Source of the DNA: Tigriopus japonicus
Lineage: Eukaryota; Arthropoda; Copepoda; Harpacticoida; Harpacticidae
Assembly (NCBI GenBank): GCA_010645155.1
Contig: CM021322.1
Span: 10,368,322 to 10,432,321 of the forward strand
Length of the DNA: 64,000 nucleotides
Direction: 5' to 3'
The notes below the pieces were generated by a model, which worked only from the letters and a program-made list of their open reading frames with translations, was not told where the DNA came from and made no database searches. The position numbers were made by a program, and so were the translations under genes. Positions 1 to 9,509 of the stretch are shown here, in pieces; position 1 is the stretch's first letter, and every line of letters begins with the position of its first letter.

Positions 1-373
1 ATCAGAAAAAAGAATCCTAAATGAGATGATCATAACTATGACCTTCTATAAACCAACTTATGTTTTGGAGTCTCTAATGGTTTCAAACTTATGTGTCATT
101 TGGCTATTTCTACTTCTCCTTCACTACCAAATTCTCTTGAACAATTCCCCAATCTAAGCACTTCCTTGCTCTTTTTCTTATCTCCATTGCTCTTGCTGTA
201 TGAAGACGCCCCCCGGTAAGTTCGTGGACCCTATTTGGAAGAATTGCCTTCCTATCGTAAGGCATTTAGGTCGCTATTTTAACATAGGATTGACCTTTAA
301 AACTGGCATGATGATACCCGATTTTGGCAACGCTGACAAGTTTGTTTACGAATATTTGTTAGAAATATAGGGC
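1..373. other. No gene recognised
   Basis: I see no gene here. It probably belongs to the LTR element whose gag-like frame ends at 374 on the minus strand, but no pol motif is visible before the window edge. Confidence 0.4.
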
Positions 374-871
374 TCATGGAGCATGTTGAAGATTTGGTTG
401 AGCTGGTAATTGGGCATTTGCGAGAGCTCTGAAAACTTTTTGACTTGTAGATGCCCGGTCTTTCTCATATTGTTCCAATTTGGCACGAGCCTCTCTATAA
501 ACACTTCGCTCATTTGTTATTTGTTGAATTCTAGCGTAAGTGTCCTCCACAATTTGAATACGAGTCAGGTATGCATCATGAGCATCCTGTAGCTGTTTCA
601 CGGTGTATGAAGAAGGATTCTCTCGGATGAAATCAATTAAATTATTCACCACTTTCACTGTTCGAGTTATGTAACCCTTATTAGCTGGCAATGATGCCTT
701 GAGCCGTGTAAGCTCCTCTTGAAATTCGGATGGCAAAACTTCCAAAAGAAAGTTCTCATCATTGTCTTCATCACCAACATCTTCTACGATCTCATCCGGA
801 TTGTTCGGATGAGTTGGAGGTTCAAGATGTGTACTCCCTTGAGCACCACTTTTGTCACTCTTCGGTGGCAT
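374..871 (-). pseudogene. gag-like N-terminal fragment of an LTR retroelement
   Basis: This 165-codon frame starts MPPKSDKSG and has an acidic leader (runs of D/E around residues 27-45), then a long helical, K/R/E-rich stretch (about 55-150) with the spacing of a BEL/Pao-type gag N-terminus. It stops at 374 with no capsid or pol domain after it in the window, so it is either truncated or shifted out of frame. About 185 bp upstream on its own strand lies a short putative LTR and a TGG-starting primer-binding-like site (1044-1057). That supports reading it as the first gene of a second retroelement inserted in the Gypsy element next door. The BEL/Pao assignment rests on general character, not on a catalytic motif. 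It could be another LTR clade. Confidence 0.5.
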
Positions 872-1057
872 GATTCAATCCAATGGAATAGATTGAAAAG
901 GATCAATTAATGTGATCACTGAGCATCAAGTTGTGGTCCTTGCAACTTATGCTTTATCACAAATAAGTGGCATCACTCATCCCGCACTTGTATTCACCAA
1001 ACTGAAAACGGGTATCAATGTTGCAAAAACTGCAAGTTCTTTAGAGCCACTGCGCCA

Positions 1058-1176
1058 TGTTTGATTCTGGCAATCGTTTATTTCAGAATAAGAACAGAAG
1101 AGAGAGAAACTTAGAGAGAAACTTATAGAGAGAAGAAAGGTTCCGTTAGAGCGATATAGATGCAGAGTATACAACA
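1058..1176 (-). repeat. Putative short LTR (TG...CA) with adjacent primer-binding site
   Basis: On the minus strand the segment begins TGTTGTATACTC and ends CAAACA, followed at once by TGGCGCAGTGGCTC, which looks like a tRNA primer-binding site. It contains pyrimidine-rich TTTCTCTCT repeats and an AATAAA-like signal. The segment sits exactly where the Gypsy reading frame at 1177 and above stops making sense, so it marks the insertion edge of the gag-like element at 374-871. The partner LTR is not in the window, so the boundaries are inferred. Confidence 0.5.
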
Positions 1177-1652
1177 CTTAGGAGTAACATTATTGAAGGC
1201 GGGAGTAAGAATTTCGGGAAATTGATTCAACAAATCATCATAGGGATCAAGAGCAACTTGGCGAACTAACGTTAGACGGGGAGCCACAGCCTTTCCCAAA
1301 TGGCCAGGAATGGATTGCCGAGAAGATTGATCAATCAATCGTTGATTAGCTAAATCTACCATGAGATTATTAGCACGAAGGAAATCCGCTCCCAGTATTG
1401 GTTGATCCAATGAAGCTAAGTAAAATGTCCAAGTGTAGAATTGATCTCCAAAATGTAATTCACGAGTTACTCGACCATAACAACGGATGGTAGAGCCATT
1501 AGCAGCGGAAAATGAAGGCGTTCCTTTCGAAATGGATTGCACTTCCCGAGGAACGGGTAAAATGCTAACTTGCGCACCAGAATCAACCAAGTATGATACA
1601 TTGTTTATTTTATTTGTAATGAACAATAATCGACCACCAAAGTTCCTTATTG
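1177..1652 (-). pseudogene. Gypsy-type retroelement aspartic protease fragment
   Basis: The frame carries a retropepsin motif with catalytic Asp (LVDSGAQVSILP), then the typical IxCxGxVTxEL block and the LDQPILGADFL segment that ends the protease domain in arthropod Gypsy elements. A linker toward reverse transcriptase follows (FPEILTPAF). The frame is lost at about 1177, where a putative LTR of another element begins. It continues the gag frame at 1647-2390 after a frameshift near 1650, so the polyprotein is dead. The protease would cut the Gag-Pol polyprotein. Confidence 0.75.
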
Positions 1653-2390
1653 ATGGCCAAACTCCTCGTTTCCCTGGATCGATAGAACTCGATATTTGGC
1701 AGATTGAAACCTTGGTTCATTTGCGATCCTCTCAAACGAACATTGCCCTTCACAACGGTAAGCTCTTCGTCCCCACTTCTTATGAAAGCGACACATATGA
1801 TCGGAACCATCTCGCAAGCTCGAAGATTTCTGTTTGTTGTAGACCACATTGATGTTGACCTGACGAGTCGTCATTAACTTGTCTGCCGCCAAAGCCAAAG
1901 TTCGAGGAGATGACTCATCCAACATTGGTATTAGATGAGTTTGGATATCTTCAGGAAGTTGGTCCATGAATAGGGTTTTAAATAAAAAGCACGCCTCATG
2001 ATTTCCCAACATTCCAAGCATTTCATCCATCAACTCGGAAGGTGTTCTATCTCCTAACGCAGAAACACGAATCAGCCTCCTTGCTCTTTGATACGACGAG
2101 AGAGAGAAGGTAGAAATCAAACGATCTTTAAGAGTTGCGTAACGGGTCCCTTTCGGTGGAGGCGAAGTTAGTAAATCCACAATCCTTGTAGCCATCGATT
2201 GATCTAGCGAAGCCACCACGTAATGATACTTAGTCTCATCAGTGGAAATGCCTTTAATAGCGAATTGAGATTCCGCCTGAGCGAACCACACCGTTGGTTG
2301 TTCTGGCCAAAAAACTGGAAGTTTAACAGTTGCCGCAGCCACCACTGGCATCTCGGAAAACTGATCCACGGAAACCTTCGGAGTATCCAT
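1647..2390 (-). pseudogene. Gypsy-type gag
   Basis: This 247-codon frame begins MDTPKVSVDQ and contains the capsid signature of arthropod mag-like Gypsy elements (LPVFWPEQPTVWFAQAES near residue 24, followed by KYHYVVASLDQ). It ends with a C/H-rich patch (MCRFHKKWGRRAYRCEGQC) that replaces a classical zinc knuckle in this group. Gag would form the retroelement particle. The start follows a primer-binding site (2421-2438) by about 30 bp, as expected for a first gene. A frameshift near 1650 separates it from the protease. RT, RNase H and integrase are missing because another element interrupts at 1176. Confidence 0.75.
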
Positions 2391-2420
2391 GATAAACCAC
2401 TGAACGAGTTGGTTTAAAAG

Positions 2421-2600
2421 ATCACGTCGGGGTCACCAATGTAGAGGTTCTGGTCACGTTTATTATCGAGAAAAGAATGACTAACGCAAAATTCGAGATA
2501 GAGAAAGTAAACTAAAGAAGAGCAGAATGAATCACCAAAGCGAGACGCCACACAAGCTCATCAGCCAACAAACTCTTCTTTATTTATGTAGAATACAAAT
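2421..2600 (-). repeat. Gypsy primer-binding site and 5' LTR remnant
   Basis: On the minus strand TGGTGACCCCGACGTGAT (2421-2438) matches the tRNA primer-binding sites of mag-like Gypsy elements. The LTR end CTACA lies 1-2 bases before it, at 2440-2444. The LTR itself runs from 2440 to roughly 2590-2600, where the sequence becomes the 3' flank of the lectin-like gene. No second LTR is in view, so the outer edge is approximate. Confidence 0.6.
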
Positions 2601-2616
2601 TAAGAGAGTGTATAGA

Positions 2617-3873
2617 TTATCCAGACAAACTTGTGACACTGACGTTAAACCCGTAGACACCTAGTTCAATAAAATGAGCGCTAACACCGTCTGAAGTATT
2701 TAAAATGGTAACTCTCTGTCCAAGAGTCGGGTTCTGGCACTCCACTCCGCTTAACTGAAAAGGTTTTTGATAAAATTTATAAACATTGCACAAAATCCTT
2801 TCTGAGGTGTTTAAGCTAGTTTCATAGAGAGGCTCAGGTCCATCGATCCAAATTTCCATGTTGTTATGTCTGGAGGCACTGGGCGCAGCTCGAGCTAGGA
2901 ATATTACATTTGTGATAGCGTAAGGTGTCCCAAGGTCTATAGAAATCCATTCTCCGCCAGGCGTATCATTCCAAGAATGCCACAAGGCCCCAAAAGTGAA
3001 GGAGACGATCCCATCAATTGCCTTAGAAGGAGGATGGTCGGGGGTATAAAGCGAACTCCCCACGGCATTCTTGTTAGTGGCCAGATTGCCTCCAAGATAT
3101 TGGCAATAGAATTTGGATACAGTTTCGGTGGGCGTGGCAATCTCATAAAATTTGGTAGCTGGATTGATTTTAGCCCACAAAGTAGCTGTTCCATTGCCAA
3201 AGGACCAATTTTGGCATCTCGGACACTCAGTCAGGCTTTCACCTTCTTTCCACTCCTTTTGTCCTGTGGTCCACACCAAGTATTTTTCAGTATCGTTGGT
3301 CGTGCTCTCGTAAGCCAAAGAGATGAATCGAGGTGTGTTGGAATCTCCTACAAGGATCGACATCTGGTCTACAAAATCATCTGTTTTTTCCATGGGCAAA
3401 ATTCCCCCACTTTCAAGACACAACCTCATGGCTTTAGAGTAGGTACTTGCTGCATTAATTTCCTTCATATAGAATATCCTGTCGTCAACAACTAAAGATT
3501 GGTTGAATCCGTCCTTTTCGGCTCTTTCCTTGAAATATGTGGTCATTTCCATATTTTGACTAAAAACAAAGTCTCTAGATTGCACCAGAACTTTGGACTT
3601 CCAACCAATTGGGACCATGGCCCGTTGAGTAATCGGAATCCAATCGCCATTGTTGACAAGGATACAATTGCCATTCATGTTGTTATTATTCGCGACATCA
3701 GCATTAAATTCTTTAAATTCTCGGTAAAAGTATGCCGAATAGTTTGAGCGGACATTGGTTGCAATGGCACACATGGTTTCACTTTTGTAAGTAAAAATTT
3801 TTTCGTGACCACTAAAAGCTTCCACGATTCCAAATAAGCCGGCCAAGATTAAAATATTTTGCTTCATTATCAT
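2617..3873 (-). CDS. Secreted C-type-lectin-like plus discoidin/F-lectin-like protein, copy 1
   Basis: This is a single-exon frame of 418 codons. Residues 1-19 form a hydrophobic signal peptide (ILILAGLFGIVEA), so the product is likely secreted. Residues 20-130 are a family-specific region with Cys35 and Cys70. Residues about 132-258 look like a degenerate C-type lectin fold: a helix with AMRLC, then GGILP, WTTGQKEW, a CPRC pair and a closing FYC. I see no QPD or EPN sugar-binding triplet. Residues about 261-409 resemble an F5/8C-discoidin or F-type-lectin jelly roll (GGNLATNKNAVGSS, KAIDG, WISIDLG, ITNVIFLAR, closing IELGVYGF). Several NxS/T sites suggest glycosylation. It is a close paralogue of the gene at 29042-30316 and a more distant one of 51795-53042. 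A role in recognition or adhesion is inferred. Carbohydrate binding is not shown. Confidence 0.85.
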   Translation of the reverse strand: MIMKQNILILAGLFGIVEAFSGHEKIFTYKSETMCAIATNVRSNYSAYFYREFKEFNADVANNNNMNGNCILVNNGDWIPITQRAMVPIGWKSKVLVQSRDFVFSQNMEMTTYFKERAEKDGFNQSLVVDDRIFYMKEINAASTYSKAMRLCLESGGILPMEKTDDFVDQMSILVGDSNTPRFISLAYESTTNDTEKYLVWTTGQKEWKEGESLTECPRCQNWSFGNGTATLWAKINPATKFYEIATPTETVSKFYCQYLGGNLATNKNAVGSSLYTPDHPPSKAIDGIVSFTFGALWHSWNDTPGGEWISIDLGTPYAITNVIFLARAAPSASRHNNMEIWIDGPEPLYETSLNTSERILCNVYKFYQKPFQLSGVECQNPTLGQRVTILNTSDGVSAHFIELGVYGFNVSVTSLSG

Positions 3874-4140
3874 TACAAGCTGAATCTATTGTATAAGCGC
3901 TCTCAAAGCTTGAATAGACAGTACTAACTTTTGTTCGTTGTGAAATTCCTTGTTTTTGATTGGTGAGTGTGTTGCAAATGAGTTGACTTGTTTATTGCTT
4001 GAACAAACAGCACTAATTTTTTTGTTGTGAAATTCCTTGTTTCTGATTGATGAGTGTGTTGCTAATGTACGGATTTCTTCATGTGACACTTTGGATGGTT
4101 TCATTAAACTGCGGGTCAAATCTACGTATCTGCTTTAATA
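3874..4140 (-). promoter_or_regulatory. Conserved 5' flank of lectin gene 1 with internal tandem duplication
   Basis: The block with GTTGTGAAATTCCTTG followed by a GAGTGTGTTG segment occurs twice, at 3937 and 4024, an 87-bp shift. The same block occurs once upstream of gene 2 (about 30380-30420). The outer end, with TGTGACACTTT (near 4080), corresponds to the TTGCGACAYTTA motif of the other two paralogues. Conservation upstream of separate copies suggests promoter or 5'UTR function, but it could simply be co-duplicated flank. Confidence 0.5.
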
Positions 4141-4640
4141 AACCCTGAATAACACATCCACCAATGCCAATTGCCAATACTTCAACAATCCCTCTAAAAT
4201 AGTTCAAGGTTCTGTTATGATCAAAAGGGGAGCTGCTCGGTTTCGTCAAGAGTGAGCAAAATGTATTTCGTAGAGGGAGCTACTTGAAATTCGAGTCAAA
4301 AAAACAAAAAAAAAGTCATTTTGAGAGGAGCCCTGTTTCCAATCCGCGTGCATGCGTTCGAGTGAGCATTCTTTGATAGAGATTTTCGAAAAAAGCCAAA
4401 TAGAGGAACGATTTTGTTTTGAGAAAGTAGCATGCATGAGCTTTTTCTATTTTCTTTCAGTTTTTCCAAAAAGTTTGTAAAACTAACTTAAATACTTTTA
4501 TTTCATTTTATTCAACACTAATCAAAAAATTCAAATATATTTGATGGAGTCAAAGCCGTCACACTCTCAGGTGATTAAAATGACACCTCGCGGGTAAACA
4601 AGTCATAATATAAAGCTGAATGACTAATTACAAGAGCATG

Positions 4641-4660
4641 CTTATAAATAGAGCCAATCA
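4641..4660 (-). promoter_or_regulatory. Possible TATA/CCAAT-like core promoter of lectin gene 1
   Basis: On the minus strand ATTGGCTCTATTTATAAG combines an ATTGG box with a TATA-like TATTTATAAG. The equivalent sequence, with TATTTGTAAA, lies upstream of gene 2 at about 30543-30562. Gene 1 has about 430 bp of extra sequence (4180-4610) between this block and the gene-proximal block. That extra sequence could be an insertion or a 5'UTR intron. No transcription start can be proved by eye. Confidence 0.4.
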
Positions 4661-6651
4661 CAATAATGCAACCACTTGAAAGGCTTGTTTTTAGACACTT
4701 GTTCGAAAATTAGTTCTTTTCATAATTGAGCTTCACATATCCCAAGTCTGACAAAACTCGAATTCATTCCATGGACAGCCACCTCCGTGAAATAAATGAC
4801 GATACCATTAGACAAGGACATCTAGAATAGAGGTGGACTTTTCACGGCACGGCAAAACGGGCCGGAGGTGACCCAAATCAAGTGAAAGGCAAAGATCGAA
4901 TGCCAATTCAGCCGGAAATTTAGAGAAGCCTCTTTGGTCTTCTGGCTAATTTAGCTGGGCGAACTGCCAAAGATGAGGCCTCTTCTAGATTAAGGGTTGC
5001 TTGATGCAACTGTTGCAATGTTCAAAATGACTTTAAGATGCTCATTGATTGGCCCCAAGAGCAATAATTGGTTTGAATGTTATACAAAGGTGACTTAACT
5101 TATTGTTTTGACACCTTAAGTCAGCTGGTCTGTCCTAATTTGTTGGTTCAAATATAATCAATATGAAGAAGACAACGTGCCACAGGATCCCTGAAGAGAG
5201 AAGATGAAAATCAAAAATGGTGACCAAAACAATCAGAATATTGCTAAGAACTTATTTTGTAACATATTGGACAAAACCTGTCAATCTATAGTGTAATGAG
5301 CTTTAAAGCCTTTTGTGAGTGTTCGAATAATTTGTCTGAAAATAGGATCCAGAATGGCATAAGGTTTTTTCTTAGTTTTGACTAGAAGATCACATAATCC
5401 AGCCTTTCTTCAAACTTTCAAGACACGACAATTGAGGCTTGTCAAGTTTAAAATCTGCTTGCTTTTTCGACTAATATCAATGAAGACCTTTCAAATAAAA
5501 TCATTCAGACCGTAAGTGTCTTTCAATAGTCTTAAAACACTACAAGATTGATTTTGTGTGCATTTTTTCTGAGTTGCGGGAGACACCCTGAAGAAGGAAA
5601 ACAAGCTCAGTTGTACTGTTCTTTTAAGTCGTGCAACAAAGTTCATGTGGCTCACAATTTATAAAGAGTGTTTTAGTGTCTATTTTCCAATGCATCATCA
5701 TTCCCTAATCAGTGTGTTTTGTTTAAAGTCTTGTAGTGTCTTAGAAAGCTCTCTAGGTGCTCAATGTTCTCATGAATATCAGAAGTGCGAGGCCGGCCTC
5801 TCAGAAAGCTAACTGAATGAAGGTAAGACTATTAAAACTTTTTTTGAGGATTATGATAAAGTTACTTTAAGTGTAAATGTTATAAAAGTGTAGCCTGTCC
5901 AAAGTAATCTGTTCGTCTGAAGTCTCTTCATCGCTTGCGCAAGTCCAGAGTAGCTCTACTCTATTTCCGCGCCCTGTTGTCTTCCTTCGCTCAGCTCTTG
6001 CTACCCTCGTTCGGTGTCGTCTTCATAATTCATCTTAAAAATGGATTAGGAACCATATTTCCCCCGGAAATTCTCCCCCGGACTAAAACGTGGAGTTTCA
6101 TCTCGCTCATTCAAGAAACAACTTGAACAACATAACGGCGTTTTATTTGAGCTTATCTGTTACCCGGCTTGAACAACTTACATAGATTTTGCTCATCCAC
6201 GCCTTATCCTGAACTTAATTAAGACATGGCAATCTTTATTGCTTATTAGAAATCGATTTTTTAAGGGTTGTCACCTTGGCATAAATTCATGTTCTAGAAT
6301 TGATGGTTTCATCTTCGAATTTCTTTTATTGTACGATCGTGTCATTGATTTCAGGACAATCTCAGTATGGTTAAGAGTTGTTCAAGCAGTTTTAAGTAGT
6401 GAATTTGCGTGTGGGTTAAGGTCCATATGCCATAAGATAGACTTGCACCTTATAATTATAATTGTGATTGATGCAAACAAGTTGAAAATCTAGATTTCAG
6501 ACCTAAGGAGGCATTACAAGTTTAGTGTTTTGCTTGAAAAATGCATTTTGTCATTCAAATATTCCAAAAGTGTATCTCAAACCGTTGTCTGAAAATCATT
6601 TTATTTAAACTTTAGAATACTATGAGCTAACATAAATACTGTAATGTATAA
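4661..6651. other. Intergenic DNA, no gene recognised
   Basis: AT-rich sequence with only short chance frames. I found no transposon ends, RNA gene or conserved motif. One 85-bp segment near its end (6508-6592) is repeated at 7489-7573. Confidence 0.5.
6508..6592. repeat. 85-bp direct repeat, left copy (right copy 7489-7573)
   Basis: Both copies start GAGGCATTACAAGTTTAG and run through ATTCAAATATTCCA to CAAACCGTTGT with a handful of differences. They are 981 bp apart and enclose the SINE at 6652-6845. The right copy abuts the 3' side of the broken lectin gene at 7597. Confidence 0.7.
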
Positions 6652-6845
6652 GGAAGCCGGAGTGGCCGCGTGTACTAATGCGTTCTTAAAAGAGCCGAGG
6701 GTAAAAAAAGTGCTTCCCCAGACGGCGTAGGTTCGAATCCTGTTGGGGATCGAATTGAAGCTGTCGGGAGAAATCCTTGTTTACAGGGAATCGCATTCCT
6801 TGTAGCGGTAGTAGAAAATCCGAACAAACAAACAAACAAAAAAAG
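6652..6845 (+). mobile_element. tRNA-derived SINE (family A)
   Basis: The head resembles a Leu/Ser-type tRNA: GGAAGCCGGAGTGGCCGCG carries a pol III A-box-like segment, and GGTTCGAATCC (6730-6740) is a perfect B box. The acceptor and anticodon stems are degenerate, so this is not a working tRNA. A non-tRNA body follows, then a 34-bp block (6786-6819, GGGAATCGCATTCC...GTAGAAAAT) and an (AACA)n/A-rich tail. The block matches, with three differences, the 3' end of the non-LTR element at 50861-50894, which implies that LINE mobilises it. Target duplications are unclear. Confidence 0.75.
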
Positions 6846-7488
6846 TATATAATTCATCATATACGTATAATGTATTTGTGGTCAAGGATGCCTAAATATC
6901 CAATTTTTGACTATTTTCCAACGTGGTCCCAAGTTTGACATTCAAGGACTTTTAATTTGGCATAACCTTCTTTGCTTCTCTTCAGAACTTCATGATTTGA
7001 ATTGTTATACGTAGAATTTCATGAAAGACTAGTCTAACCTAGATATAAGAACATTCAACAGGAAAATATATCTTGGTATCACGCAAGATACATAGTGAAA
7101 GACTAGTCAGTTTTACTTTATTTGTTCATAATGCAATAGTATATTAGAAAGATGTGTTTTAGAGACCAAATTAAAGATATGAGAACTGTTTCAAAATGTT
7201 AAAGTTGATTGTGATTCATATTGTCTCATTTCCATCGATCTATTGTCAGTTTATTTCTAGTTTAGCTTATTTTTTTGTAAGTTTCAATGACAGTCAAATT
7301 TGTCTTAATATTTTCATGTATTCATGTGTTTTCTATTCTTATTTTTTGTTTATGAGTTAGTTCAATGATCTGTATAAGTTCGAATGATGCAAATAAACCT
7401 TATTCATTGAAAAGGTGTGTTCTAGGCTGAGTAAGAGTTAAGATAGTAGAATGTTCTAAGGGTGTTTTATCTGTTCATTGAAACCATG

Positions 7489-7573
7489 AAGAGGCATTAC
7501 AAGTTTAGTGTTTTGCTTGAGTAATGCATTTTGTTATTCAAATATTCCAGAAGTGTATCCCAAACCGTTGTAA
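7489..7573. repeat. 85-bp direct repeat, right copy
   Basis: Partner of 6508-6592. It ends just before the stop codon side of the broken lectin frame at 7597. Confidence 0.7.
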
Positions 7574-7596
7574 GTTGATGTATAATCATCAATTCT

Positions 7597-8067
7597 TTAA
7601 AAACTGAGACTTTCTACTTTCAAAAGCACGTTCTCTCCTTTTGTGCTTCTCCACTTGATCTTGGTCACCCCTGATTTGCCGTGCGCCGTCCAGGAAATTC
7701 TAGATGTCCGTGCATTAGATGTGTTCAAGATCGTGACATGGTGACCAATGGTAGGCTTTAGGCATTCCACTCCTCTAAGCTGAGCATCTCGTTGATAAAA
7801 CGGATACAATCCGCACATAATCCTACTTGCGGTGTCCAAAGCGGTCCCAGTCACAGGTTCTGGACCATCAATCCAGACTGACATATTGATATGTCTGTAG
7901 GAATTGGATTCCATTCGAGCTAAAAACAGGACATTTGTGATCATAAAAGTGGTCCCGAGGTCAATCATCACAGAGGCTGGAAACTTTGTTGTGAAGACTG
8001 CAGGAACATTGTCAATCTCTGTGGCCAGCCATTGGTGGTTCTGGACATTGTAGCTCCTGTCCATCAT
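7597..8067 (-). pseudogene. Chimeric frame: mariner transposase piece fused to discoidin/F-lectin-like domain
   Basis: The 156-codon frame opens with about 34 residues typical of a mariner-family transposase just after its first catalytic Asp region (NVQNHQWLATEIDNVPAVF, then KFPASVM). It passes without a stop into the second half of the lectin-family C-terminal domain (IDLGTTFMITNVLFLAR, SVWIDGPEP, LRGVECLKPT, HVTILNTS). The junction is near 7968. The final approximately 38 residues differ from all other family members. The N-terminal signal peptide, CTLD and the first part of the discoidin fold are missing. It may be a decayed lectin paralogue hit by a mariner insertion. Expression as a fusion is possible but unproved. 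Confidence 0.65.
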
Positions 8068-8480
8068 CCAAGTCTTCTCGCCACTGAAGAGAATGATTCA
8101 GCTACCATGGCCCTTCAGGTCAATCAGTAACCTCTTTTCATTTAACAGTCTGGTGGCCTTCATGGACATTGTTGGACATAGTTTTGGTTAGGCAGTACGG
8201 CTTGTGCCCCAGGTTCTCCCTCACTGCCGTGGAGACCACTTGTCCTCAACCCGTGGTTCTAAGCCAAGATTGACATGGGGGTCCTTGGTGAGGCCCTGAT
8301 TGACATCTCAAGATCAGCGAGGAAGAAACGGACTTGAGTATTGTCGCTTCTGAGGGAGTGGGCCTTGAACTGTCCTCCCTTGGCCTTCCAGGCATTGAAC
8401 ACACGGTAGATGATCAATTTGGGGTACATGAAGGCCCTAATGATGGCCTGGGGTCTGTTTACTGCGTGAGCCATTTCAAT
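8068..8480 (-). pseudogene. mariner-family transposase, N-terminal fragment
   Basis: On the minus strand 8474-8259 reads as the paired helix-turn-helix region of mariner transposases (AIIRAFMYPKLIIYRVFNAW, then RSDNTQVRFFLADLE and ASPRTPMSILA). The continuation down to 8068 holds pieces of the linker and catalytic region in shifted frames. It then runs into the chimeric frame at 8067. Several stops and shifts make it inactive. The terminal inverted repeats were not identified. Confidence 0.65.
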
Positions 8481-8848
8481 GATGGCATCTTATTGCGTTG
8501 TTTAGTGATATACGATGATAATTGGCAAAAAAGTTGATGCAAAAAGTTACACATTGTTTAGGCAAAAATTCATTTTACCAGCATGAAAATCGTGGTGGTC
8601 TCAAAGATCTGAATGATCTTAAACATAGTCCCAATTGAACATGTACACGCTTTAAGTATTTTTCTTCTTGTTATCTTTGTCTTCATCAATCTTTGCAAGT
8701 CTTTGTTCTTCTTAGCCCCATAGTTTTGGATATCATATGAAAAAGCCTGTTTAACAAGTTGAAAAAAATTGTGACCTTCGGTTCCAGGATAACTCGGTGG
8801 ATGGAATAACTCAACACAGGAAAACTGGGTTCTACGGCAAACTCTTTA

Positions 8849-9018
8849 CTGAATCTCCTAGCACCGAGTTTTCCGGTGTACCCAGGTTTCTTGTTCTGAA
8901 TCTTCCCGTACCGAGTTTTCCATTGTACCCAGGTTTCCTGTGCTGAATCTTCTAGCACCGAGTTATCCGCTGTACCCAGTTTTCCTGAATTTAGTTTTCC
9001 CATGTACCGAGTTATCCT
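8849..9018. repeat. 47-bp minisatellite, about 3.5 copies
   Basis: Units begin CTGAATCTTCTAGCACCGAG and include a TACCCAGGTTTCCTG block. The copies vary in a few positions, and the last is shortened. The 136-codon minus-strand frame over this region (8686-9096) is a by-product. Confidence 0.8.
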
Positions 9019-9509
9019 GCAACAATGAGTTTCACGTGTTTGAACCAGATGGTTTGCAGTCACAGGATTATTGGCACATGTGGACCTTGTGGTCACAAAT
9101 AACTTTTTTCAATCCATTAAGTCCAGCAAACTGTTTTTCAAAACGTCATTCTTGATTACTTTGGAGTACAATTGCCACAGGTTCCACTGATCCTTCATAC
9201 ATTGGGCTGTTTTCTTCAATCAATCATGATTAAGATGACACATTTCTCCCTAGAACTGAGATCGATTGCCAATAGTGGACTTAGCCTGACTAGGAGACTT
9301 GAGTCCAACAAACCCACCCACCCTTGAGCTCTTCCGACTCCTCCTTCACTATACAGTATTTGGTGACGGCGAGTTTTGTTGTAAAATTGTAATAATATTA
9401 ATCTTTATTGCGACACACAGTCTCCTCTATTAAAAGGCCAATTTTTCTACCTCATTAAGAAACCTCCATTTAGCTATCTTTTTCTCACAATCACGTTTTA
9501 AGGCTAAGC

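Noticed and set aside
6652..6745. tRNA gene
   Set aside because: B box is perfect, but the stems do not close and a SINE body and tail follow, so it is a SINE head.
8686..9096. 136-codon minus-strand gene
   Set aside because: It lies mostly over the 47-bp minisatellite.
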